Below, one piece after another: positions 24,315 through 33,071 of a stretch of 64,000 nucleotides of DNA; the stretch's first letter is position 1, and each line of letters opens with the position of its first letter. The DNA is from Isoptericola sp042668085 (GTDB lineage: Bacteria > Actinomycetota > Actinomycetes > Actinomycetales > Cellulomonadaceae): NCBI RefSeq assembly GCF_042668085.1, contig NZ_JBHVBO010000001.1:1-64000 (forward strand), in the 5' to 3' direction. The notes under the pieces are model-generated. The model searched no databases. It was not told where the DNA came from and was given only the letters and a program-made list of their open reading frames with translations. Made by a program: the position numbers and the translations under genes.

Positions 24315-25763
24315 ATGACGGCAACGGACAAGAGCAGGTCGTATGACCTGGCAGTGATCGGGTCCGGTGGGGCGGCGTTCGCGGCCGCGATCCGCGCCAC
24401 CACCCTGGGCAAGCGGGTGGTGATGATCGAGCGCGGCACCATCGGCGGTACCTGCGTGAACACCGGGTGTGTGCCCTCCAAAGCCCTGCTCGCGGCCGCC
24501 GAGGCCCGCCACGTCACACTCGACGCCGCCCGGTTCCCCGGTCTGCCACTCCCCGACGCCCCACCGGTCGACATGCCCGCCATGGTCGCCGGCAAGGACA
24601 AGCTCGTCGGATCGCTGCGCAGCGAGAAGTACGCGGCCCTGGCCGCCGAGTACGGGTGGGCCCTCCACCCCGGCGAGGCCACCTTCGTCGGCACACCGAC
24701 TGAGCCGGCACTCCGCGTGACCGGCCCGGACGGCACGGCGGAAACCGTCCGGGCCGCGCACCACCTCATCGCTACCGGCTCCACGCCCTGGGCGCCGCCG
24801 GTCCCCGGCCTGCAGGAGGCCGGTTATCTGACCTCGACGACCGCGATGGAGCTGGACCACGTCCCGGAGTCGCTGCTGGTCATCGGCGGCGGCTACGTCG
24901 CCATGGAGCAGGCCCAGCTCTTCTCCCGCCTCGGTGCCCAGGTCACCATGCTCGTCCGCTCACGGCTGGCCTCCCACGAGGAACCCGAGGCCGCCACCGC
25001 CCTGGAAGAAATCCTCGCCGACGAAGGCATCGAGATCATCCGCGGCGCGGTGCCCACCGCGGTGCGCCGCGACCCGGCCACCGGCGAGGTCACGGTCACC
25101 GCCACCACCGCCGACGGCTCACACGAGCTCCGCGCGGCCGAGCTCCTCGTTGCCACCGGCCGCCGCCCGGTCACCGGCACGCTCGGCCTCGACACCATCG
25201 GCGTGCGCGCCGGCAAGCGCGGCGAGGTCATCATCGACAGCCACCTGCGCACCACGAACCCGCGGATCTGGGCCGCGGGTGACGTCACCGCCCACCCGCA
25301 GTTCGTGTACGTCGCCGCGGCCCACGGCGCCCTGGTCGCCGACAACGCCCTCACCGGAGCCGGCCGGGAGGTCGACTACCGCCACCTGCCCCGGGTCGTG
25401 TTCACCAGCCCCGCCCTGGCCTCCGTCGGAATGACCGACCAGCAGGCCCGCACTGCCGGGATCCGCTGCGACAGCCGCGTCCTGCCCCTGGCGCACGTCC
25501 CGCGCGCCATCGTCAACCGTGACACCCGCGGGCTCATCAAGATCGTCACCGACGCCGACACCGGCCGCATCATCGGCATCACCGCCCTCGCCCAGGACGC
25601 CGGTGACCTCGCCGCCGCCGGCGTCTACATCCTCGAGGCCGGCATGACCACCGACCAGGTCGCCAACCTCTGGAGCCCCTACCTGACCATGGCCGAAGGC
25701 CTCAAACTCACCGCCCAAACCTTCACCACCGACATCACCAAACTCTCCTGCTGCGCAGCATGA
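24315..25763 (+). CDS. merA: Mercuric reductase
   Basis: A 482-residue FAD/NADPH disulfide oxidoreductase that reduces Hg(II) to Hg(0). The redox pair is GTCVNTGC (C47, C52). NADPH binding is at VIGGGYVAMEQAQ, FAD binding at IWAAGDV, and the diagnostic C-terminal cysteine pair at KLSCCAA (C479, C480). The N-terminal HMA domain of many MerA proteins is absent. A GGGAGG ribosome site precedes the ATG at 24315. No merT, merP or merB is nearby, so Hg(II) uptake genes are missing from this operon. Confidence 0.94.
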   Translation: MTATDKSRSYDLAVIGSGGAAFAAAIRATTLGKRVVMIERGTIGGTCVNTGCVPSKALLAAAEARHVTLDAARFPGLPLPDAPPVDMPAMVAGKDKLVGSLRSEKYAALAAEYGWALHPGEATFVGTPTEPALRVTGPDGTAETVRAAHHLIATGSTPWAPPVPGLQEAGYLTSTTAMELDHVPESLLVIGGGYVAMEQAQLFSRLGAQVTMLVRSRLASHEEPEAATALEEILADEGIEIIRGAVPTAVRRDPATGEVTVTATTADGSHELRAAELLVATGRRPVTGTLGLDTIGVRAGKRGEVIIDSHLRTTNPRIWAAGDVTAHPQFVYVAAAHGALVADNALTGAGREVDYRHLPRVVFTSPALASVGMTDQQARTAGIRCDSRVLPLAHVPRAIVNRDTRGLIKIVTDADTGRIIGITALAQDAGDLAAAGVYILEAGMTTDQVANLWSPYLTMAEGLKLTAQTFTTDITKLSCCAA

Positions 25764-25829
25764 ACCCGCACAGGGATCCCTATACCGGAGCGTCGAGCCT
25801 GGCGACCTCTCTCGTTCGCTTTGGCTCCG

Positions 25830-26426
25830 TCAGAGACCGAACGCTCCTCCGCTGACGAGGATGACGATGCCGAGGCCGATCAGGACGATGGGGAACAGGA
25901 TGTGTTCCCAGCGCTCGAGGACTTCAGCGATCGGCGGCCGGGTGGCAACGAACTTGGCGACTACGACCAGGACCGCGACGAGCGCGAGGAAGACGAGGCA
26001 GTAGGCGACCACTGCGATGGGTTCCACGCTGAGGAAGACGGGGACATAGACGCCGATGTTGTCTCCGCCGTTGGCGAAGGTGACTCCTGCGACGGTCCAC
26101 GCGCTGACCTTCGTGCCCGTGACCTTGGCGTCATCGTCGTCATCGTCTCCGCGCCAGGCTTGCCATGCAGCCCAGAGACCGAGGGCCAGGGGGATGAGCC
26201 CGAAGTACGGGATAGCTGCTGAGGGCAGGAATGCTCCGGCTCCGATAGTCACCAGCACAGCGGCACCGAGGATGCAGGCGAACCCCACGTACTGGCCGAC
26301 CAAGATGCGGGTGGTCGTCCCGCGTTGGCCCGCGCCGCGGGCGAAGAACAAGGAGAGCACGATGATGTCGTCGATGTTGGTCGCGATGAACAGGCCGATT
26401 GCCTGCAGGACCGCAGCCAGGATCAC
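25830..26426 (-). CDS. cadD: CadD-family cadmium resistance transporter
   Basis: A 198-residue membrane protein with five or six hydrophobic segments. The family signatures ATNIDDIIVLSLFF near residues 15-28 and TFANGGDNIGVYVPVF near 110-125 place acidic residues in the membrane for cation transport. An Asp-rich loop (RGDDDDDDAK) lies between them. It starts with GTG at 26426 within the stop of the regulator gene (GTGA overlap), so it is translationally coupled to the CmtR-like sensor, which should repress it. Confidence 0.88.
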   Translation of the reverse strand: MILAAVLQAIGLFIATNIDDIIVLSLFFARGAGQRGTTTRILVGQYVGFACILGAAVLVTIGAGAFLPSAAIPYFGLIPLALGLWAAWQAWRGDDDDDDAKVTGTKVSAWTVAGVTFANGGDNIGVYVPVFLSVEPIAVVAYCLVFLALVAVLVVVAKFVATRPPIAEVLERWEHILFPIVLIGLGIVILVSGGAFGL

Positions 26427-26782
26427 GCGCCCGCCTCTGCTGCGTCGCATCCGTGCACCGAGCAGGCAGGATCGATGCACGGGGCGTTCTCGTCAACCGC
26501 GAGGGTGACGTCAACCAGGGCGGTCAGCGCCTGCGTCAGGTGGGGATCGGCGATCTCGTAGCGCGTCTTGCGGCCCTCGGGTTCGGCAGCAACGATGCCG
26601 CAGTCGCGCAGGCACGCCAGATGATTGGACACGTTGGAGCGTGTGAGGTCCAGATCGCGGGCCAGCTCTGCCGGGTAGGCCGGCCGGTCGAGCAGCGTCA
26701 GGATGATCCGGGACCTGGTCGGGTCGGCCAGCGCGCGGCCCAACCGGTTCATCACGTCCAGGCGAGAAGCAATGGTCAGCAT
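26423..26782 (-). CDS. cmtR: CmtR-type cadmium/lead-sensing repressor
   Basis: A 119-residue ArsR/SmtB regulator. Cysteines C57 and C61 in LACLRDCG (recognition helix) and C102 in APCIDPAC match the three Cd/Pb ligands of mycobacterial CmtR in number and position. A winged helix with LTRSNVSNHLACL is clear. It is the promoter-proximal gene of a two-gene operon with cadD and lies under a dyad that overlaps its -10 box. Confidence 0.92.
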   Translation of the reverse strand: MLTIASRLDVMNRLGRALADPTRSRIILTLLDRPAYPAELARDLDLTRSNVSNHLACLRDCGIVAAEPEGRKTRYEIADPHLTQALTALVDVTLAVDENAPCIDPACSVHGCDAAEAGA

Positions 26783-26783
26783 G

Positions 26784-26800
26784 CGCTGAACTATACAGCG
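26784..26800 (-). promoter_or_regulatory. CmtR operator over a leaderless promoter
   Basis: CGCTG-AACTATA-CAGCG is a perfect 5-bp-arm dyad immediately upstream of the cmtR ATG. On the minus strand TATAGT (26790-26795) is a consensus-like -10 box seven bases from the ATG, so the mRNA is probably leaderless and repression would block the -10 element. Confidence 0.6.
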
Positions 26801-27270
26801 AGGACTGAAGTGGTTTTACGCAGCCCGGAGTCGCTAAGCGTGCGAACGAGGCTGTGTCAGTTGGGGATCGACCCACGGGACGATTCGCCCGATCATCAGG
26901 GAACTCACGAAGCGGCGACAGAACCCCGCCACATAACGGCCAAGGCCACACTCGAGGCGCCGTCGACACGCCGCTCAGAAACCTGGTTCAAAACCCCTGC
27001 TGGTTCAGAACGGTGGATGAGCGTTCTTGCTTCGGTCCCGAACGCGGACTGCCAGCGTGCCCCGAATCTGCGCTGACACCCAGGTGTGCGGTCGTCACCG
27101 GCCACGTCCGCCGATCGCGCGAAGCCCCTGCCGTGCTGGAGGGCGGCCGGCAGGTGTCCGCGGCTTGTCGACTCGCGGGTACTGGCGAGGGCGTTCACAC
27201 CTCTGGCACCCGAGGCTGACAGAGTCCGCTGAAGCCCACGAGCTGGCGCGGTTGCGGCATCATTCCGTCC
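26801..27270. other. 470-bp stretch without a recognisable gene
   Basis: No frame with protein-like composition or family similarity was found on either strand. It separates the metal genes from the relaxase region, and an origin of transfer could be sought here because oriT usually lies upstream of the relaxase gene. I see no convincing nick-site dyad. Confidence 0.35.
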
Positions 27271-27729
27271 ATGACGAGCGCCGGTGGCGAACTGCCCAAC
27301 GATCGCGTGACGACCGAGCTTCGCCGTCTGGCGTCCACGCTGCGCAGCGACTTGGCCACCAGCGCTGAGGTGTCTCGGCCCACCGTCGACGGTGACGTCG
27401 AAGGCTTCTCCGTGCGACCTGCGAGGGACGGCGCGCTGGAGGTCTTCCTCATGCACGACACGGACGGCATCATCGTCGGGCTTGAGGGATGCCCGGGGTG
27501 GCAGCTGCCGCGGACGCCGTCGAGCGTGGACGTGGTCCGAGCGATCGTCGATGCGGTGGTGGCAGGCAAGGTCGAGGTCGGAACTGGGCGGAAGGTGCGC
27601 TCGTACCGGGTCGTGCTGCCTGATGGGACAGTCATGGAGGACGGCGCGAAGGGCGTGCTTGCTTCGCTTCTCGAGATGCCGTGGAAGCCCCGCATGCATT
27701 GGGCCAGCGCGAAGGCGTACACCGACTGA
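27271..27729 (+). CDS. Hypothetical protein upstream of the relaxase
   Basis: A 152-residue soluble protein of mixed alpha/beta character, without membrane segments, signal or known motif. Composition and codon use match real genes. It lies 80 bases before the MobF relaxase in the same direction. By position it could be a relaxosome accessory protein or an unrelated cargo gene; no function can be assigned. Confidence 0.6.
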   Translation: MTSAGGELPNDRVTTELRRLASTLRSDLATSAEVSRPTVDGDVEGFSVRPARDGALEVFLMHDTDGIIVGLEGCPGWQLPRTPSSVDVVRAIVDAVVAGKVEVGTGRKVRSYRVVLPDGTVMEDGAKGVLASLLEMPWKPRMHWASAKAYTD

Positions 27730-27809
27730 CGCCGGCGGCCGACCGCCCCCGATCGGCGCTGTGATCCCGGTGCTGATCGTCCGTGGAGTCCGCCGCACAC
27801 CTGTCAGGT

Positions 27810-30800
27810 GTGACGGTCTCACTGCGGGTGATCTCGGCTGGGCAGGGCTACGCGTACCTGCTGCGGTCAGTCGTGACCGGCGACGGGAACGCTCCGCAGG
27901 CGTCGGCGTTCACGCGGTACTTCACGGAGGCGGGTACACCGCCCGGCGTGTGGATGGGGCGCGGGGTCGAGCACCTCGGCGGCGGCGCACTGGCGCCGGG
28001 GATGACGGTGACGCCGGCGCAGCTGCAGGCGCTGCTGGGTCATGGCGCAGATCCGGTCTCCGGTGAGCCGCTGGGCCGACCGTTCCGCCAGTACCCGACG
28101 GCAAGAGATCGGACCGCGCGCCGGGTTCAGGGCGTCGATCGGTCGCTGCCGGCGGCCCAGTTCGACGCCGAGGTGGCGCGGATCCAGGCACGGGAGGCAG
28201 CGCGTGGTTCGCAGACCGCGACGGCGGGGTTCGATCTGACGTTCTCGGCGCCGAAGTCGGTGTCGGTGCTGTGGGGGTTGGCGGACGCGACGACGCAGGA
28301 GCTGATCGTGGCGGCGCATCACGACGCCGTCGGGCAGGTGCTGGACTTCCTGGAGCGGGAGGTCGCGGCCACACGGACGGGTCATGGGGGTGTGGCGCAG
28401 GTCCCGGTGGTGGGGGTGGCGGCGACGGCGTACGACCACTGGGGCTCGCGGGCGCACGATCCGCAGCTGCACACGCACTTGGTGATCTCGAACAAGGTCA
28501 GGGCCGCGCACGACGGGCAGTGGCGCACGCTGGACTCGCGCGCTCTGCACCATGCCGTCGTCGCGTTGTCGGAGCATTACAACGCCGTGCTGGCCGACCG
28601 GCTCACGAACGCGTTCGGGGTCGGGTGGGAGCGGCGTGACCGGGGCCCTGACCGGTCGACGCAGTGGGAGATCGCCGGTGTCCCTGACGAGCTGCTGGCG
28701 GAGTTCTCCTCCCGGTCTCGGGACATCGATGTCGCCACTGGTCGACTCATCGCCGACTACGCGGCAGCGCATGGCCGGCGGCCCTCGCCGCGGGCGATCG
28801 TGAAGCTGCGCGCCCAGGCGACCCTCGCCACGCGGCCGGAGAAGTCCATCCACTCCTTGGCGGACCTGACTGCCGGCTGGCGACGTCGGGCAGAACGCCT
28901 GATGCGGTGTGATCCGATCGAGTGGGCGCGCGACCGGACCGTCGGAGGAACCGCCCGGTCCCTCACTGCCGATGCCGTGCCTGTCGACGTCGTCGAGCAG
29001 GTCGCGGCCGAGGTGGTGGCGAAGGTCTCGCAGAAGCGGTCGACGTGGCAGCACTGGAACCTGTGGGCGGAAGCCTCGCGCCGCACGATGCATCTGCGAT
29101 TCGCCACGGCGGAGGATCGCGAGCAGGTCGTCGCCATGATCACCGACGCCGCCACTCGCCGATCCGTCCAGCTCACGCCCGCCGAGCTCGCCAGCACTCC
29201 GGCGGCGATGTGCCGACCCGATGGGACGAGCACCCTGCGCCCGCGGCACTGCGAGAAGTTCACGAGCCATGAGCTGCTCGAGAGGGAGGACAGGCTCCTG
29301 CACCTGGCCGATGCCACGGGCGGGCCGGTCGTCGCCCGGACGACGGCGTCGTGCGTCGTCTCCGGCCGCACGCCCGACGGCGTCCGGCTCGACGCCGAGC
29401 AGGCTCGCGCCGTCGCGCAGCTGCTCACCTCAGGAAGGCGCCTGGACCTGCTCGTCGGCCCGGCGGGCACGGGCAAGACGACGGCGATGCGCGCGCTGGC
29501 CGCCGGCTGGATCGCCACGCACGGTCAGGGGAGCGTGGTGGGGATGGCACCATCGGCAGCAGCCGCGCAGGTGCTCGCCCACGACCTGCGGATCCCGTGC
29601 GACAACACCGCGAAGTGGATCTACGACCACCGCCGCGGTCGCACAGACTTTGCACCGGGTCAGCTGGTGATCCTCGACGAAGCGACACTCGCGTCTACCC
29701 GAGCCCTGGACACGATCACGGCCCGTGCCGCGCGGGTCGGCGCCAAGGTCGTGCTCGTCGGCGATCCGGCCCAGCTGCAGTCCGTCGATGCCGGCGGCGC
29801 CTTCGCCATGCTGGTCGCGGCACGTGGCGAGGACGCGCCGCGGCTGACCGAGGTGCACCGGTTCGTCCAGGACTGGGAGAAGGCCGCCTCGCTGGGGTTG
29901 CGCGACGGTGACCCCACAGTCATCGACGAGTACGAGGCGCACGGCCGACTCCGCGAAGGCAGCACCGACGAGATGGTCGACGCCGCCTACGCCGCCTGGC
30001 GACACGACGTCGATGCCGGACGGCCGAGCATCCTGGTCACGGAGACCTCTGAGACTGTCCGGCAGCTCAACGACCGCGCCCGCGCCGAACGCATCGGCCT
30101 CGGGCTGACCTCCGCCGGACGCGACGTCGCGCTGAATGACGACACCCGCGTGTCAGCAGGCGACGTGGTCATCACGCGCCGTAACGACCGCCGCCTACGC
30201 ACCGGCCCAACGGGCTGGGTCCGCAACGGCGACCGCTGGACGGTGACCCACGTGCGTCTGGACGGCGGCCTCGACGTCCGTCCCGAGGGCCGACGGCGGG
30301 GGAGCGTGTTCCTGCCCGCGGGCTACGTGGCAGAGCATGTCGACCTCGGCTACGCGGTCACGGCCCACCGCGCCCAGGGAATGACCGTCGACACCGCGCA
30401 CGTCGTCGTCTCGTCGTCCACCACCCGCGAGGACCTCTACGTGTCCATGACCCGAGGCCGCCACGCGAACACCGCCTACGTGGCGCTCGACAGGCCCGAC
30501 CCGCTGCACGCCGCCCCGCCGGAGCCGGACGTGACCGCACCCAGCGTCCTGTTCGGCGTCCTGAACCACAGCGGCGCCGAGATCTCAGCACACCAGGCGA
30601 CCGAGAGCGAGCAGAACCGGTGGGCCGGCATCGCCCAGCTCGCCGCCGAGTACGAGACCATCGCCACCGCCGCGCAACGAGACCGCTGGACCCGGCTCGT
30701 GCGTCGTGTGCTCCGCGAAGCCGGCGAGATTGCGCAGGATGAGGTCGACCAGACGGTCCGGTCTGAGGCGTGCGGCGTCCTGATGGCCGAACTGCGTCGC

Positions 30801-31352
30801 GCCGAGGCATATGGCCATGACGTCGACAGCCTTCTGCCCCTCCTGGCCGGTCAGCGAAGTCTGCTCGACGCCGACGACCTCGCGGCCGTCCTCACCTCGC
30901 GCCTGGCCCGCGCCACCGTCCGGCCGGCCAGAGAGGCGAGGCCCGACCTCATCGCGGGCCTCATCCCAGCAGCCCGCGGGCCGCTTCCCGTAGACGTCGC
31001 CTCGTCGCTCGATGAACGCCGCAGACTTATCGAAACCCAGACACACATGCTCGCCGCGACGGCCCTTCATGACCGCGAACCGTGGGTGCGCCACGTCGGA
31101 ACTCCTCCTCGCGGGCCACAGGAGCGCGCGCGCTGGCTTGCCGAGGCCAGGATCATCGCCTTCTATCGCGACCGCTACTTCATCGGCGGGCCGCAAACAT
31201 TGGGCCCTCCACCTAAGTCCCTGGTGCAAGAACGCGAACGGCGCCTCGCGGCAAGTGCCGTCGAACGCCTCGCTCGGTCGCTCGGAAAGGAGTCCGGCAC
31301 GGCTTCCCGTGGCTCACGTCGCACCTCCGACGCTGGGCTTCGGCGCGGCTGA
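27810..31352 (+). CDS. MobF-family conjugative relaxase (TrwC/TraI-like)
   Basis: A 1,180-residue protein that would nick oriT and unwind the transferred strand. N-terminal relaxase domain: candidate catalytic tyrosines Y14/Y16 (QGYAYLL), FSAPKSVSVLW near 145-155, and the metal-binding His triad H216, H221, H223 (HDPQLHTHLVIS). SF1 helicase domain: Walker A GPAGTGKTT near 551, Walker B VILDEAT near 620, and late motifs YAVTAHRAQGMTVD near 850 and YVSMTRGRHAN near 885. A helical C-terminal tail follows. The GTG at 27810 was preferred because MobF proteins begin near TVSLRVISAGQGY; the frame is open to 27783. No coupling protein or mating-pair gene is present. Confidence 0.9.
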   Translation: MTVSLRVISAGQGYAYLLRSVVTGDGNAPQASAFTRYFTEAGTPPGVWMGRGVEHLGGGALAPGMTVTPAQLQALLGHGADPVSGEPLGRPFRQYPTARDRTARRVQGVDRSLPAAQFDAEVARIQAREAARGSQTATAGFDLTFSAPKSVSVLWGLADATTQELIVAAHHDAVGQVLDFLEREVAATRTGHGGVAQVPVVGVAATAYDHWGSRAHDPQLHTHLVISNKVRAAHDGQWRTLDSRALHHAVVALSEHYNAVLADRLTNAFGVGWERRDRGPDRSTQWEIAGVPDELLAEFSSRSRDIDVATGRLIADYAAAHGRRPSPRAIVKLRAQATLATRPEKSIHSLADLTAGWRRRAERLMRCDPIEWARDRTVGGTARSLTADAVPVDVVEQVAAEVVAKVSQKRSTWQHWNLWAEASRRTMHLRFATAEDREQVVAMITDAATRRSVQLTPAELASTPAAMCRPDGTSTLRPRHCEKFTSHELLEREDRLLHLADATGGPVVARTTASCVVSGRTPDGVRLDAEQARAVAQLLTSGRRLDLLVGPAGTGKTTAMRALAAGWIATHGQGSVVGMAPSAAAAQVLAHDLRIPCDNTAKWIYDHRRGRTDFAPGQLVILDEATLASTRALDTITARAARVGAKVVLVGDPAQLQSVDAGGAFAMLVAARGEDAPRLTEVHRFVQDWEKAASLGLRDGDPTVIDEYEAHGRLREGSTDEMVDAAYAAWRHDVDAGRPSILVTETSETVRQLNDRARAERIGLGLTSAGRDVALNDDTRVSAGDVVITRRNDRRLRTGPTGWVRNGDRWTVTHVRLDGGLDVRPEGRRRGSVFLPAGYVAEHVDLGYAVTAHRAQGMTVDTAHVVVSSSTTREDLYVSMTRGRHANTAYVALDRPDPLHAAPPEPDVTAPSVLFGVLNHSGAEISAHQATESEQNRWAGIAQLAAEYETIATAAQRDRWTRLVRRVLREAGEIAQDEVDQTVRSEACGVLMAELRRAEAYGHDVDSLLPLLAGQRSLLDADDLAAVLTSRLARATVRPAREARPDLIAGLIPAARGPLPVDVASSLDERRRLIETQTHMLAATALHDREPWVRHVGTPPRGPQERARWLAEARIIAFYRDRYFIGGPQTLGPPPKSLVQERERRLAASAVERLARSLGKESGTASRGSRRTSDAGLRRG

Positions 31353-31504
31353 CCCGTGCCAGAGGGCGGTTGCCGCATGGGCAAGGCATGTGATGGGGGC
31401 TAGCCTCAGCGTGTGATCGCCCAGCAGCCGCACCCGCGGACCCGTGCGGGGGGCCCAGTCGCACAGCGCACGCCTCGTCCTGCTCAGGGAGGTGGCGAGT
31501 TCTG
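31353..31504. other. Spacer before the Pycsar operon
   Basis: Holds a CCGCAC/GTGCGG inverted repeat (31428-31433, 31444-31449) and an AGGGAGGTGG ribosome-site-like run near 31487. The Pycsar promoter probably lies here but no clear -35/-10 pair stands out. Confidence 0.4.
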
Positions 31505-32092
31505 ATGCGGGGACCACGACGTCGGAACAGAGCATCATCGCGTGCGATGTCCCCGCAGTCGCCCAATGTTGACCCTACGTCCAGCGAAGCGGCCGCGGTC
31601 GAGACGGCTTGGAGGATCCACGACAAGACGGCGGGTGCCACTGGGGCGGTCGATTCGAAGGCCGCCTTCCTCTTCACGGTCCAGTCGGCCGCACTCGTCG
31701 TGGTCGTTACGCTGAGCGACCAGGGTCGCGTTCTCTCGCGCACCGGGACCCCTTGGGAGAACATGCTTCTCCTTGCCGGCATGCTCCTGCTGCTCATCGG
31801 GGCGTTGCTCTCGGCCACGATCGTTGTGCCGAGGCTACGCTTCCGCGCGGTGCGCCGACGCGCCGACGAGTGGAAGACCAACACCGTCTACTTCGGCCAC
31901 CTGCGGCACTGGGACCCTCCGGAGCTTGAGGCGGCCCTGCGCGACAAGCCGGTTCTACCGATGCTCGCAGAGCAGCTTGTCCATATGAGCAAGATCGCGT
32001 GGCGCAAGCATGTCGCCGCGATCGTCTCCCTGTGGGTAACGCTCGCGGGACTTGCAAGTGTCGCCTGGTGCACTGCGCTCGTCTTGTACTAA
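31505..32092 (+). CDS. pycTM: Pycsar effector PycTM (DUF5706-like membrane protein)
   Basis: A 195-residue membrane protein. A soluble N-terminal segment with a D-K-A/L type helix (WRIHDKTAGATGAVDSKAAF near 36-55) is followed by TM1 (about 55-72), TM2 (about 85-108), a cytosolic helical hairpin (about 110-165) and a C-terminal TM (about 170-193). This matches Pycsar transmembrane effectors, which are thought to open the inner membrane when a cyclic pyrimidine nucleotide (cUMP or cCMP) binds. It is 55 bases upstream of the cyclase gene. The start at 31505 has a ribosome-site-like run about ten bases upstream; 31547 is an alternative. Confidence 0.78.
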   Translation: MRGPRRRNRASSRAMSPQSPNVDPTSSEAAAVETAWRIHDKTAGATGAVDSKAAFLFTVQSAALVVVVTLSDQGRVLSRTGTPWENMLLLAGMLLLLIGALLSATIVVPRLRFRAVRRRADEWKTNTVYFGHLRHWDPPELEAALRDKPVLPMLAEQLVHMSKIAWRKHVAAIVSLWVTLAGLASVAWCTALVLY

Positions 32093-32147
32093 GCCGATGG
32101 CCGGTCGTGTCGGACGCCGCCTGTACCTTCGCTGCCAAGGAGGACAC

Positions 32148-33071
32148 ATGGAACTGGACACCCTGCTCGACATCCTGGAGTCATCGGTCCGGGAGACACT
32201 CAAGACGAAGCCCGATGTCGATCAGAAGGCTGACCCGTCCCTCGAAGATATCCCCGGGCAAGGCTCGGGTCGCTGGCTGAAGATCCCCGAGCTCGTAGCG
32301 GTCGTGTTTGATCTCAAGAGCTCGACCCAGCTCGGCACAGGCCGCCACGACACCTCGACAGCACGGGTCTACAAGACGGCCGTTGAGTCGGCCGTGCAGA
32401 TCCTCAACGAGTTCGACGCTCAGTTCATCGACATTCAAGGCGACGGCGGCTTTGGACTGTTTTGGGGTGAACTGTCATACGAGCGGGCTCTTTGCGCGGG
32501 GGTCACCATCCGCACGTTCAGCGACGAACTCGTGCGGCAGTACGAGGCCAAGTTCACGACAGGCGAGTTCCCAGATACGGGCTTCAAGGTCGGGATCGCG
32601 TGCGGGCGTGTGCTCGTGAAGCACCTCGGCACGCCGCGCAACGACGACGAGCAGGAACCAGTTTGGGCGGGTCGTCCCGTGAACTTCGCCGCAAAGGCGG
32701 CCCAGGCGGCGGACCGCAACGAGGTCATCATCACCGGGTCGGTCTGGGACCACTTCGAGAAGAACGACTATGTCGCGTTCTCCTGCGGATGTGGCGGAGC
32801 GCCGTCGGATGGTCTCTGGGAGGACTTCACAATCGCGAAGGTCGACGGGTCTGAGGGATTCGGGCGTCGTCTCGAAGCGGGTTGGTGCGACAAGTGTGGA
32901 CCTTCGTACTGCGAAGCGATCCGAACCGGCGCGAAGAAGCGTGACGACATCCCAGATTCGGTGCGTAAAGCGCTCGCGATGACCGCCATGCGGGAGGCAG
33001 TCGCGAAGAAAGCCCAGGCGGACCGGGCGCATCGGCGAAACCTCAACGCGCTGCGGTCCAAGCTTCACTAG
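32148..33071 (+). CDS. pycC: Pycsar pyrimidine nucleotidyl cyclase PycC
   Basis: A 307-residue class III nucleotide cyclase preceded by a perfect AAGGAGG (32137-32143). The two metal-binding aspartates are visible in VAVVFDLKSST near residue 52 and DIQGDGGFGLFW near 97, with the later helix GRPVNFAAKAAQAADR near 171-186. Cyclases of this form paired with a DUF5706 effector make cUMP or cCMP on phage infection. The C-terminal third has a cysteine cluster (CGCGG near 209-213, WCDKCGPSYC near 246-255) that may bind zinc, and a basic tail. Product choice cannot be read from sequence. Confidence 0.82.
   Translation: MELDTLLDILESSVRETLKTKPDVDQKADPSLEDIPGQGSGRWLKIPELVAVVFDLKSSTQLGTGRHDTSTARVYKTAVESAVQILNEFDAQFIDIQGDGGFGLFWGELSYERALCAGVTIRTFSDELVRQYEAKFTTGEFPDTGFKVGIACGRVLVKHLGTPRNDDEQEPVWAGRPVNFAAKAAQAADRNEVIITGSVWDHFEKNDYVAFSCGCGGAPSDGLWEDFTIAKVDGSEGFGRRLEAGWCDKCGPSYCEAIRTGAKKRDDIPDSVRKALAMTAMREAVAKKAQADRAHRRNLNALRSKLH

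Noticed and set aside
26905..27822. A 305-codon minus-strand frame
   Set aside because: It overlaps a plausible plus-strand gene and a noncoding gap; the translation has no domain pattern and is rich in Arg, Pro and Ser as shadows are.
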